64,000 nt of DNA from Anaerolineales bacterium (GTDB lineage Bacteria; Chloroflexota; Anaerolineae; Aggregatilineales; UBA2796), in assembly GCA_015075625.1 (NCBI GenBank), contig JABTTZ010000001.1, forward strand, positions 124,001-188,000, given 5' to 3'. Every line of letters begins with the position of its first letter. The stretch's first letter is position 1. Under the pieces are notes generated by a model, which worked only from the letters and a program-made list of their open reading frames with translations, had not been told where the DNA came from and did not search any database. Below, piece after piece: positions 18,994 through 27,120 of the stretch. The translations under genes were made by a program, and so were the position numbers.

Positions 18994-20279
18994 GAAGGTA
19001 TCACCGCTAAGGCTTGGCTCAGGTCAGCGATAAGGTCAGCAGCATCCTCAACCCCAATAGCAAAGCGGACAAGATTTCCGGTGATCCCTAATTCCAGACG
19101 TTCTTCCGGCGTTTTCTCAAAGAAGGACATCAGCGCGGGCTGTTCGATCAGGCTGTCCACGCCACCCAAACTCGGCGCAATATAGGGAATTTCCATGGCG
19201 TCAATGAAACGGCTGGTGTCTTCCAACGTCCCCCGCACGGTAAAGCTGACGACGCCACCGTAGCCGTTCATCTGCTTTTGGGCAATGGCGTGATCGGGGT
19301 GCGAGGGCAGCCCCGGATACCACACACGCTCTATGGCGGGGTGCGTTTCCAAAAACTCGGCAACGCGCTGCCCGGTTGCGTTCTGTTGGGCAACGCGCAA
19401 GCCAAGTGTTTTCAAACCACGCTCCAAAAGGTAGGCGCTCTGCGGATCAACGATCCCGCCGAGGACGCCGCGTGCATCACGCAGGGCGGCAATCCGATCT
19501 TTCCGTCCGGCGACAACGCCCGCCATGATGTCATGATGCCCGCCGAGGTACTTTGTGGCGCTGTGGACGATGTAATCAATGCCATAGGTCAGCGGGAGCT
19601 GGTTGATGGGCGTCCCAAAGGTGCTGTCGATAATCGTTTGCAGGCGGTGGCGTTTGGCAATCTCAGCAATCCGCGCCAGATCAACGCAGCGCAGGTAGGG
19701 GTTTGTTGGGCTTTCGGAGATGATAAAGCGCGTTCGTTTGGGCTGAATAGCGCCCTCCAATGCCTCGTAATCGCCCGTTTCGACAATGGTCGTCTCAATG
19801 CCGAGACGCTTCAGAAAGACCGTGCAAAATTGGCGTGTTCGGCGGTAACAATCGCTGGTCATGACGAGATGCGCCCCCGTTGGCAGGCTTGCCAGCAAGA
19901 GCGAGGTGATCGCCGCCATCCCAGAGGAAAAAAGCACGGCATCGCCCGCCCCCTCTAGAGCGGCAACTTTTGTCTCTACGGCACGGACGGTGGGGTTGCC
20001 ATAGCGTCCATATTCTTCCCGCCCATGTATCCCATCACCCCAACTCTTGTGTTGCATAAAATCGATCAGATCGGCGCTGTCGGCAAAGGCGTAGGTTGCC
20101 GTCTGAACAATTGGCATGGGAATGGCTTGGTGGGCGCGGGTACGGTCATCGCCCCCATGAACGGAGAGCGTATTTTTGCCAATGGGCTTTTTGGGCGCGG
20201 CGTCGCTGCTATTTGGTGCGCTCCCACCTGATGTGCTGTCAAGCGGCGTCTCGGTTTGGTCGGGCGTCTTGGCGGTCAC
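18990..20279 (-). CDS. Cys/Met metabolism PLP-dependent enzyme, cystathionine gamma-synthase-like
   Basis: This fold-type I PLP enzyme is predicted to join cysteine to an activated homoserine. The PLP lysine is in VHSATKYLGGHHD, about residue 241. Others of note are YGRYGNPTVRAVETKVAALEG, SSGMAAITSLL and SESPTNPYLRCVDL. GTG 20279 is chosen because AGGAGGAG stands upstream; the open frame reaches back to 20366. The first 45 or so residues form a Ser/Thr/Pro-rich extension before the fold begins at IGKNTLSVHGG. Coupling to homoserine kinase suggests O-phosphohomoserine as a possible substrate, as in plants. Methionine gamma-lyase or O-acetylhomoserine sulfhydrylase remain possible. Confidence 0.82.
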   Translation of the reverse strand: MTAKTPDQTETPLDSTSGGSAPNSSDAAPKKPIGKNTLSVHGGDDRTRAHQAIPMPIVQTATYAFADSADLIDFMQHKSWGDGIHGREEYGRYGNPTVRAVETKVAALEGAGDAVLFSSGMAAITSLLLASLPTGAHLVMTSDCYRRTRQFCTVFLKRLGIETTIVETGDYEALEGAIQPKRTRFIISESPTNPYLRCVDLARIAEIAKRHRLQTIIDSTFGTPINQLPLTYGIDYIVHSATKYLGGHHDIMAGVVAGRKDRIAALRDARGVLGGIVDPQSAYLLERGLKTLGLRVAQQNATGQRVAEFLETHPAIERVWYPGLPSHPDHAIAQKQMNGYGGVVSFTVRGTLEDTSRFIDAMEIPYIAPSLGGVDSLIEQPALMSFFEKTPEERLELGITGNLVRFAIGVEDAADLIADLSQALAVIPS

Positions 20280-20392
20280 GGGTACGTTTTGTCTCCTCCT
20301 GAGGGTTGTGGCGGGCGACTGTAGCGCGGAATAGAGGGGAGGGCAAGGGCATTTTGCGCAAAGCACTAACGGTCATGGTATGATCCGCACCT

Positions 20393-21019
20393 ATGATCAG
20401 CATGACCTCATCCTCCTCCTTGCCACGCCCAAACCTTGTTGAATGGTTTGGGGCGACTCTTGTCTTTGTTGCGGCTGTGGGCTATTGGCTGCCATGGCTG
20501 GCAAACCGATCCGCCGCACTCAGCGCGAATGCCCTTGACCTTGCCGAATGGGTAGGGTTAGCGCCTGCACAGCGGCAAATGTCCCCTCCCATGCCGGCAT
20601 CGCTGGCGCTGCGGGGGGTGTTGGTTATCCTCGCCCTCTTGTTTGCCCTTCGCGGGCGGGCGCTGCGGCATTGGTTATTCTGGATTATCGCCCTTATCCT
20701 TGCCCTAACGCTCACCCCGCCGTTGGAGTTCTTTCGGGGGCAGTTTGCTGACCCCAATTATCAGCAGTTTGCCGGACTTGTCCTCAGCGCCCTGATCGGG
20801 ATCGGCGTTGTGTTCGTCTTTCGGCAGGCGCGTTGGGCGTGGCGGGTTATTGAATCGGGTCTGGCGGTGGTGGGAATTAGCGCGGCGCTAATCGGCGTCA
20901 GTTCTGGTTTTGAGACTCTCGCCCGCACCGGTATGCCAACGCCTATCGGCTTGGGGGTCTTGGTCAGCGGTATGGCGCTCATGGCATGGGCAGTTATAGG
21001 AATAATTCCCCGTGACTGA
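20393..21019 (+). CDS. Hypothetical multi-pass membrane protein
   Basis: This protein of 208 residues has five or six hydrophobic segments (near 18-36, 71-88, 91-108, 124-143, 148-167 and 184-205). I recognise no family. Its end overlaps the start of the sugar transferase gene by eight bases, so the two are very likely made together, and a role in polysaccharide export or assembly is a fair guess from context only. Upstream at about 20355-20385, TTGCGC and TATGAT 19 bases apart could form a promoter. Confidence 0.7.
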   Translation: MISMTSSSSLPRPNLVEWFGATLVFVAAVGYWLPWLANRSAALSANALDLAEWVGLAPAQRQMSPPMPASLALRGVLVILALLFALRGRALRHWLFWIIALILALTLTPPLEFFRGQFADPNYQQFAGLVLSALIGIGVVFVFRQARWAWRVIESGLAVVGISAALIGVSSGFETLARTGMPTPIGLGVLVSGMALMAWAVIGIIPRD

Positions 21020-21713
21020 GCTACACAGACCCCCCATCACCATTGTTCGCAACCCACTGAAACGCACCGTTGATAGTGTCCTTTCTGGGATTGGGTTGGT
21101 TGTGCTTGCGCCATTTATGCTCGTCATTGGCGTCGTCATTATGCGCGGGTCGCCGGGCGGCATGTTCTATTCCCAAATGCGTGTGGGACGGGCGGGCGTC
21201 CTTTTTCGTTGTTACAAATTTCGCACGATGGTCGCTGGTGCAGATAAACTCGGCGGCTCGATCACGATTAAAAATGACAGCCGGATCACTCGGATTGGTC
21301 AATTTCTCCGCCGCACAAAACTTGATGAACTCCCGCAGTTGTGGAATGTCCTTCGGGGGGAAATGAGTTTGGTTGGCTCACGCCCAGAAGTGCCGTCTGT
21401 TGTCGCCCATTACACGGCGGAACAATGGCATGTTTTCGCCATCCGTCCGGGGATCACCAGCCTTGCCACCCTTCACCTGCGGGATGAGGAAGCCATGCTC
21501 GCTCTAGCCAAAGACCCCGACACTGCCTATGAGACGGAATTCGTCCCCTTAAAAATCCGCTTGGCAATGACCCATGTGTATCGCAACTCGGTGATCTATG
21601 ACACCTACATCTTGCTGCTGACCGTCTGGGCAGTGATCTTCCGGTTTTTACCGGTCAAAGAACACCCAGAGGTTGCCCACCTGCGCGACCGGTTGATGCG
21701 CGGGGAGGTCTAG
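21012..21713 (+). CDS. Bacterial sugar transferase (polyprenyl-phosphate glycosyl-1-phosphate transferase)
   Basis: Such enzymes start exopolysaccharide or O-antigen units by moving a sugar-1-phosphate to undecaprenyl phosphate at the membrane. One membrane segment sits at about residues 24-45 (LSGIGLVVLAPFMLVIGVVI). The catalytic block follows: FYSQMRVGRAGVLFRCYKFRTM near 52-73, RRTKLDELPQLWNVLRGEMS near 99-118 with the Asp-Glu pair, then LVGSRPEVP and RPGITSLA. Length 233 fits the short WbaP/PglC-like type without the N-terminal four-helix region. It is coupled to the membrane protein upstream and closed by a hairpin at 21735. Confidence 0.9.
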   Translation: MTELHRPPITIVRNPLKRTVDSVLSGIGLVVLAPFMLVIGVVIMRGSPGGMFYSQMRVGRAGVLFRCYKFRTMVAGADKLGGSITIKNDSRITRIGQFLRRTKLDELPQLWNVLRGEMSLVGSRPEVPSVVAHYTAEQWHVFAIRPGITSLATLHLRDEEAMLALAKDPDTAYETEFVPLKIRLAMTHVYRNSVIYDTYILLLTVWAVIFRFLPVKEHPEVAHLRDRLMRGEV

Positions 21714-21734
21714 CGCGGGCGAGGGATTTTGTCG

Positions 21735-21756
21735 GGGCGACCCTGTGTGGTCGCCC
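21735..21756. terminator. Hairpin between convergent genes
   Basis: GGGCGACC (21735-21742) pairs with GGTCGCCC (21749-21756) around CTGTGT. It lies between the sugar transferase stop and the end of the YceI-like gene. The arms match the hairpin at 28199-28228. No U-run follows, so it may act with Rho or only protect the mRNA ends. Confidence 0.5.
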
Positions 21757-21763
21757 GCACTAC

Positions 21764-22453
21764 TCAAGGTTGAAGGGGCTTGGTTGCGTAGATTTCTGCC
21801 TCAAAGCGGATCGTGCTGCTCATGATCGCCGTTGGGACATGAATATCCCACAAACCTAAGTCCAGCGAGACTGTTCCCCTTGCTGAGAGGACGCCATCCT
21901 TCAGCATCAGCCGGACAGGGAGTTCCACCTGCCGCGTTTTTTTCACCAATTCCAGCGTTCCAGAGATGACGACCTCAACGCCGTCTTTTTCGAGCGCCTC
22001 TAAGGTAACTAGAGTCGTCGCATCGCCAATAAAATCGGCGTAAGGGTTGGCGTCAATCTCCAAAACCTGCCGAAGCGTCGAGAGCAGCAGCCCGTTGACG
22101 GCTGTTGCTGTGTTCCCATCAATTTGAATGGCAACCTTCACGCGGTAACCCACCCCTTCCGGCACAAGCAGCACGTCCCACCCAGAGAGTTTGAAGATCC
22201 CGGGCAATTGGGCAATTCCCAAAATGCCCTGCCCCGATGCCGTATACCGGAACACCGATTGGATGGTATCCACAACAAAACGGGGTGTCTCTGGAACGAG
22301 AGTCACATCCGCCGTCGGGGTGAAGGTGAGTTGGAAGGTGGGAGGCGGTGCGCAGCAGATCAGCACTGTTCGGGCAATGCCCAGCCCAACAGCGCTCAGT
22401 ACGACAAAGGCGAATACTAAGAACAGACGACGACGGCGTATAAAGCCTCCCAC
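21764..22453 (-). CDS. Membrane-anchored YceI-like domain protein
   Basis: YceI-like proteins are lipocalin-like barrels that bind isoprenoid or other lipids outside the membrane. GTG 22453 follows AAGGGGG and gives MGGFIRRRRLFLVFAFVVLSAV, a positively charged start with one membrane helix (about residues 10-28). The C-terminal half has the family's pattern: SGTLELVKKTRQVELPV, then LMLKDGVLSARGTVSLDLGL, then STIRFEAEIYA. The longer frame to 22540 would overlap the amylase gene. It follows the amylase on the same strand by 37 bases. Confidence 0.65.
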   Translation of the reverse strand: MGGFIRRRRLFLVFAFVVLSAVGLGIARTVLICCAPPPTFQLTFTPTADVTLVPETPRFVVDTIQSVFRYTASGQGILGIAQLPGIFKLSGWDVLLVPEGVGYRVKVAIQIDGNTATAVNGLLLSTLRQVLEIDANPYADFIGDATTLVTLEALEKDGVEVVISGTLELVKKTRQVELPVRLMLKDGVLSARGTVSLDLGLWDIHVPTAIMSSTIRFEAEIYATKPLQP

Positions 22454-22490
22454 AGGGTTCCCCCTTCCCCACCTCAAGGGGTCAGTAATG

Positions 22491-24023
22491 TCACTTCTGT
22501 TCCATGTGGTAGATGTGGGCGGAGTTCGGCGCAAGGTCAACGCCTATGCCTGCCGTCAGCATATCATCGCCGCTGACCACTTTTGTATGATTGTCATCGA
22601 GGGCATCTGAAAGATGCCACTGCCCCGACCCTCTGAAACTGGGTTGAGGAAGCATCACCCGCGCCCGCACAGCATGATCGGCACGGTTTACCACAATCAA
22701 GCGCCAATGCTCTTGGTATGCCCACGCATAAGCGATTACCGCCCCATGCACCACTGACTCGGACTCATTGGGGTTGGGATGCGCCGCCAAAAGCATGAAC
22801 ACCCCATCATGATAGATGGGATGGTTCACTTCTGCCAATAGGCTGCGGTACATGTCACGCAGCCATGCTTCAAGGGGTTCGTCAGGGGCGCGTCCTAATT
22901 GGACGGGGAGCTTCACCCGCCGCCCTTCTAACTGCCCCTCGTAGATCAACTTCATACCGGGCAAGGTCAGCGTTAGCACGGCAGCGGCGGCGATGCGTTT
23001 TTCGCCAAATGCCGTTAGCGCACGTGGTTCGTCGTGATTTTCTAGGAAGCGCACCATCCGCGCTTGATACTTGTAACTTGCCATGAGGTGATCGCGCACG
23101 AGGGCTGTCCCCTCATGAAGCAGCCGATCATAAAGGCGTTTGTCATAGGTGTAATCGAAGCCAAGCCGTTGCAGTTCATGCTCCATATCCCAATAGACTT
23201 CCGCCATAAAGAGGAAGTTCGGGAAGGCGGTTTTGACCGCTGGAATGACCTCCCGCCAGAATTCATTCTGGTGGTGATCGTTCAGCCCCCAGGTCATGGC
23301 GAAGATGCGGTTGACAAGCAGCATCGCCATATCACAGCGCACGCCGTCACATTGTTTGGCAATCTCAATGAGCGCCTCGCGGGTGACGGCGCGTCCGGCG
23401 GGCGAGAAGGCATTCACTTGGGCGGTATCCCCCCAGGGTGGAAAGTAGGGGTCGCGCCCATGGGCAACAATGCGCCCACTGCGGGCGCGGTAGAAATGTC
23501 CCGGCGACTCCAACATATCCTCATCTGTGCCGCCCAAGAGAGCATCGGGATGGTCGTGAATCCAGTGATGGTCATTTGCCACATGGTTTGGCACATAATC
23601 GAGGATCAGCGCCATTCCCCGCCGCCGCAGCGCCTCTCGGAAGGCGGCTAAGCCATCCCGCCCGCCAATGCGCGAATCAACGGCATAGCGGTGAATGGCA
23701 TAAGGAGAGCCAATAATATCGTCTTCGGTAAAACCGGGCAGGGCGTGTGCATAGTCGTTGCGTAGCCCTTCGTGGCTGCGAGCAATGTCGCGTGCGTCGG
23801 GGCTGCGCTCCCAGATGCCCATCAGCCAGACGACATCGAAATGATCAGCGGCGATAGTGTCGAGTACTTCGTCGGGAACGTTGTGTAGAGTGATTCCCCT
23901 CCCGTAGCGGTGGGAGAGCGTATTGAGCCAGGCAAAGGTGTTGATTTCGTAAAGTAGGGGATGGTTGCGCATCCGTGATGAACCCCCTTCGGAGGGCGTG
24001 AAACGTTTAATGATGTCCGCCAT
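22491..24023 (-). CDS. GH13 alpha-amylase family glycosidase
   Basis: This (beta/alpha)8-barrel enzyme is predicted to cleave alpha-glucans. Four GH13 regions are present: LILDYVPNHVA (about residue 139 onward), DGVRCDMAM (about 224-232, catalytic Asp), FLFMAEVYWD (acid/base Glu about 269) and FLENHDEPR (transition-state Asp about 327). There is no signal peptide, so it is probably cytoplasmic. ATG 24023 is used; the open frame extends three codons further to a TTG. About 510 residues. Trehalose synthase-like or 4-alpha-glucanotransferase activity is possible. Confidence 0.87.
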   Translation of the reverse strand: MADIIKRFTPSEGGSSRMRNHPLLYEINTFAWLNTLSHRYGRGITLHNVPDEVLDTIAADHFDVVWLMGIWERSPDARDIARSHEGLRNDYAHALPGFTEDDIIGSPYAIHRYAVDSRIGGRDGLAAFREALRRRGMALILDYVPNHVANDHHWIHDHPDALLGGTDEDMLESPGHFYRARSGRIVAHGRDPYFPPWGDTAQVNAFSPAGRAVTREALIEIAKQCDGVRCDMAMLLVNRIFAMTWGLNDHHQNEFWREVIPAVKTAFPNFLFMAEVYWDMEHELQRLGFDYTYDKRLYDRLLHEGTALVRDHLMASYKYQARMVRFLENHDEPRALTAFGEKRIAAAAVLTLTLPGMKLIYEGQLEGRRVKLPVQLGRAPDEPLEAWLRDMYRSLLAEVNHPIYHDGVFMLLAAHPNPNESESVVHGAVIAYAWAYQEHWRLIVVNRADHAVRARVMLPQPSFRGSGQWHLSDALDDNHTKVVSGDDMLTAGIGVDLAPNSAHIYHMEQK

Positions 24024-24106
24024 TATCGCCAAAGGTGCGATTTTCCGCCAACCCCTCTAAGCACGTTACTCTAAGTTATGTTGGGGTTTCCTCTTTACCC
24101 TTGTGT

Positions 24107-24190
24107 AGCAGGGAAAGGAGGGTGAGGGCGACCACACGAGTGCGGGGTGGCGCGAATTCGTTCCCCCTCTCCACACGAGGAGGGGGTGAG
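24107..24190. repeat. C-rich/G-rich palindromic block
   Basis: Matching runs (TTACCCTTGTGTAGCAGGG, then CCCCCTCTCC with GGAGGGGG) can fold into hairpins. It belongs to the loose family seen at 4805, 28240, 39420, 48035 and 57750. It lies between the amylase and transpeptidase genes. Confidence 0.5.
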
Positions 24191-24200
24191 GTGTATTCAA

Positions 24201-24250
24201 GCCCCAAAGGGGCAGTCAATCCTAGCCCGCTGCTTTAGCGACGGGCGCTC
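24201..24250 (+). repeat. REP-like double hairpin, family A copy
   Basis: GCCCCAAAGGGGC is followed by AGCCCGCTGCTTTAGCGACG, the same pair of palindromes as at 11691 and 57857 with a few changes. It lies downstream of the transpeptidase gene at 24293. Confidence 0.6.
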
Positions 24251-24292
24251 CCATGCGGTGGAATTATGGGGGCGACTACATGAGGGTGGTGG

Positions 24293-26575
24293 CTACGGCG
24301 CAGCACGGGGCGGTCCACCCTCGCCCAAGCCCGGCGTCGGCAGCAGTTCGTAAGGGAGACTCCAAAAATCGGGGAACGGGGCGTAAGGAAGGTTGTAGTA
24401 TGCCTCAATGACACGGCGGACAATTGGGGCGGCGGTTTCCGACCCCTCGCGACTGGTGAGGACGAGCGCTGCCACCGCAATATCGGGCGTTTCGCCCGGG
24501 ATGCCCGCAAACGCCGCAAACCACCCATGTGGATAAGGCGATCCGCTCTGCGCTGTTCCCGTCTTTCCGCAGACCTGTACCTTCGTCTGGTCAAAATTGA
24601 CAAAGACCCACTGCGCCGTGCCAAATTCTTTGTTGGTCGTCACATTGCAGAGCGCGACGCGAATCCCATCGATGACCTCTGGGGAGATGTCTTTGAGCGT
24701 CGGGTCGGGCGGGTTTGCCGTGTAAAACGGGGCTTCTCCCGCGTTGCCAATGGATTTTATAAGGTGCGGTGTATAGAGTTTTTCCCCGTTGGCGACGAGC
24801 ATGAGCATCCGTGCCACTTGCAGCACGGTTACTTGAAGATCGCCCTGCCCAATGATGATATTTAGGCAGTCGCCCGTCCCCCACCGTTTCCCACTGCGGG
24901 TAAACTGACTGTCGGGATCAGGGATGTACCCTTCTTGCTCAATGAGCGCCTCGATTCCGGTGCGAATCCCTAATCCCATATCGTTGGCATAGCGGCGAAT
25001 GAGCCGCGCATCTTTCTCGCAGATTCGCGCCCCAACCGTCCAGAAATACACATCACAGGAGGAGGTCAGCCCTTGTTTCAGGTTGATTCGCCCATGATAG
25101 TTTGGGTTACGGTTTGGCTCAAGGTAAATCCAGTCTGTACGGGTGAAATCTTCATCGCTGCTGCGGTAGGTCCCGCGACAATCGACAATCTCATTGAGAT
25201 CAAACAAACCCGACCCCGCCGCTGCTGCGGTGGAGGCGATTTTCATCACCGAGCCGAGAAAGTAGGTTTCCTCAGTGGCATGGTTCACCGTTGCCCGATT
25301 TTTTAGGTAGCCCTCAATGGTGCCAGCGTCAAAAGAGGTATCCAAGCGCCACGCATCGGGGTTAATGGTCGGGTAGTTCGCCATTGCCAAAATTTCGCCG
25401 CTTTTGACATCCAAGACAACCACCGCTGCCCCTTGCGAAAACTGCGCCCAGTTCGCCGCATTGTAGGCATCGGCAACCGCCTGTTCGACCTTCAATTGAA
25501 AGTCGCGGTCAAGCGTCAAGGTCACATCGCTGCCGCCCCGCCCTTTTTGGGTGTAGATTGTCCGCACAAGGATGCTGTCGGGGGTGATGATCTCCAAACT
25601 TGCCCCACTCACCCCGCCCAACTCTGTTTGGTAGGTGCGCTCTACGCCATACAAACCCACCAGCGAATCTCGCGAGAGATCGGGGTAATCTGCCGGATTT
25701 TGGATCGGACCGACAAAACCGACGCTTTGGGCGGCAAGGTTTCCCGCAAAGTAGAAGCGCGAGTTTTGCCGACGGTATTCCAGCAAACAGACTTGATCCA
25801 GCGAGGGACGCAAGGCGTTGTAATCTGGCTCGCTGAGAATCCCAATGGTGTAGCCGTTATCCAGCCCAGTAAAGGCTTTGTATTTTTCGAGATCGGGGCG
25901 GTAAAGCCGAAAGACACTGGCAAGGCGGTTAAAGCATTCGTCGGGGTTGTTTGTTGGGTAGCTGCGGGTCAGCAGGCGCACGGCAATGTTCGTCACGCCA
26001 TCTTGGGCAATCAGGCGGTTATAGCGATCATAGATTGTCCCACGCGGGGCGCGAACACGGCTGAGGGCAAGGGTAGCCCCGCCCGCCATCCCCTCAAAAA
26101 TATCCATCGTACTCCATGTCACCCGCCAGCCACGCGGGGTAACAATCAGACGCATGGTGCGATCCATGTCGGAAAATTCGCCCAACGTGGAGGAGACAAA
26201 GGTCATGTCATAGCTGACGATGATTGTCGTTCCCTGCTGCTGTGTCCGATCGGCATGGAGTGTGTAACGTTTCGCCTTTTCTGGGACAAGCTGCACCGTT
26301 TTTTCCGCCGCCGTGTACGCCTCACGGAACGCTTCGCGGCTGGTGATCTGGCTGCGCGGGGTGATCAGGGTATACATTGCATCGTAATCCCCCGCTATCC
26401 ACCCATCCAAAAAGGCGCGGGCAACGTTTTCCGCCTCGGCAAGGGTCAGAACTGGTGTGGCGTTGGCGGCATTTGGCGGGGGAGGAGGCGTGTCATTGCA
26501 AGCGGCTACGGTCATAAGCAGCGCAAAAAAAATGACCCAATAGCGTGTGTGGCGCTCAGCGATTCTCATCATCAC
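24293..26575 (-). CDS. Class B penicillin-binding protein (D,D-transpeptidase), lipoprotein
   Basis: The protein is expected to cross-link peptidoglycan outside the membrane. The N-terminus has a lipobox (TVAAC, Cys26) instead of the usual signal anchor. Residues about 45-155 form an NTF2-like (MecA-N type) domain, followed by a dimerisation domain beginning LSRVRAPRGTIYDRYN near 172-187. The transpeptidase domain has SxxK as GSVMKIAS (Ser near 440), an SxN-equivalent as SSCDVYF and KTG as CGKTGTAQ (near 669). Length 760. Its start overlaps the small HTH gene by 20 bases. Elongation- or division-type class cannot be set from sequence alone. Confidence 0.85.
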   Translation of the reverse strand: MMMRIAERHTRYWVIFFALLMTVAACNDTPPPPPNAANATPVLTLAEAENVARAFLDGWIAGDYDAMYTLITPRSQITSREAFREAYTAAEKTVQLVPEKAKRYTLHADRTQQQGTTIIVSYDMTFVSSTLGEFSDMDRTMRLIVTPRGWRVTWSTMDIFEGMAGGATLALSRVRAPRGTIYDRYNRLIAQDGVTNIAVRLLTRSYPTNNPDECFNRLASVFRLYRPDLEKYKAFTGLDNGYTIGILSEPDYNALRPSLDQVCLLEYRRQNSRFYFAGNLAAQSVGFVGPIQNPADYPDLSRDSLVGLYGVERTYQTELGGVSGASLEIITPDSILVRTIYTQKGRGGSDVTLTLDRDFQLKVEQAVADAYNAANWAQFSQGAAVVVLDVKSGEILAMANYPTINPDAWRLDTSFDAGTIEGYLKNRATVNHATEETYFLGSVMKIASTAAAAGSGLFDLNEIVDCRGTYRSSDEDFTRTDWIYLEPNRNPNYHGRINLKQGLTSSCDVYFWTVGARICEKDARLIRRYANDMGLGIRTGIEALIEQEGYIPDPDSQFTRSGKRWGTGDCLNIIIGQGDLQVTVLQVARMLMLVANGEKLYTPHLIKSIGNAGEAPFYTANPPDPTLKDISPEVIDGIRVALCNVTTNKEFGTAQWVFVNFDQTKVQVCGKTGTAQSGSPYPHGWFAAFAGIPGETPDIAVAALVLTSREGSETAAPIVRRVIEAYYNLPYAPFPDFWSLPYELLPTPGLGEGGPPRAAP

Positions 26576-26804
26576 CTTCTATTGTCGCGCTTGGCTGCTG
26601 GACTTCGGTTGCCGCCAACAAATCGAGGATATGCTGCCCACGAATGAGGACACGGCGCATCCCCGGCGGTTGGCTAACCCGCAGGGCGCGGGCGGTGATC
26701 AGCCGCTTGACAGTGCTGAGGCTGACGTTCAAAATTTCAGCGACTTCCTCGCGGGAGTAGACGCGATTCGGCTCAATGACAGGGCGTTTGGTATGGTGGA
26801 TCAT
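26556..26804 (-). CDS. Small helix-turn-helix (excisionase/MerR-like) DNA-binding protein
   Basis: This protein of 82 residues has the excisionase-family HTH pattern YSREEVAEILNVSLSTVKRL at about residues 16-35, then a wing (ARALRVSQPPGMRRVLIRG) and HILDLL. Such small proteins guide recombination or regulate nearby genes. Its 3' end overlaps the transpeptidase start by 20 bases, so it is the first gene of that unit and may regulate it. No integrase is nearby, which speaks against a prophage role. Confidence 0.78.
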   Translation of the reverse strand: MIHHTKRPVIEPNRVYSREEVAEILNVSLSTVKRLITARALRVSQPPGMRRVLIRGQHILDLLAATEVQQPSATIEGDDENR

Positions 26805-26887
26805 GACGTAGATTATCCTATGCAGAAGTCCTCAAAACAATGAACGCGAGATGAATAACGACGGGGAAAACATAATCGTCCTAAGTA

Positions 26888-27034
26888 CCTATCCGTAAAT
26901 TATAGGTAAAGTTTAGGGCAACCCCTCACGACCCTTTTTCTGATGGTATTCAGGGAGAGATGCGGTGTTTGCCAAAGGCATCTTTCTCAGCACTGCCGCA
27001 ATTACACACCAAACCCCAATTTGCGGATAGGCTT
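26888..27034. repeat. Small inverted-repeat element (MITE-like), 147 bases
   Basis: CCTATCCGTAAATT (26888-26901) and AATTTGCGGATAGG (27021-27034) are inverted repeats with one mismatch. Inside, AGATGC and GCATCT form a hairpin around 26958-26983. A second, partial copy lies at 39192-39287. No coding capacity. It sits just upstream of the rfbB promoter, so it could affect that gene. It also fills most of the 315-base gap 26805-27120. Confidence 0.65.
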
Positions 27035-27082
27035 CTAAAATAAAGCCGTAACCAATGGATACAAGACCTTCCGCCGGAATGC

Positions 27083-27088
27083 TATAAT
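27083..27088 (+). promoter_or_regulatory. Probable -10 element of rfbB
   Basis: A perfect TATAAT lies 33 bases before ATG 27121, and AGGA precedes the start. The -35 region (TACAAG at 17-base spacing) is poor, so recognition may need an activator or the call may be wrong. Confidence 0.45.
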
Positions 27089-27120
27089 GCGCTAGATTCT
27101 GACCGACACAGGAATGTACC

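Noticed and set aside
23064-23651. Plus-strand open frame opposite the alpha-amylase
   Set aside because: It covers the GH13 active-site region in the other strand and has no features of its own.
25433-26647. Plus-strand open frame of 404 codons opposite the transpeptidase gene
   Set aside because: The minus-strand protein has all catalytic motifs; the plus-strand translation shows no domain.
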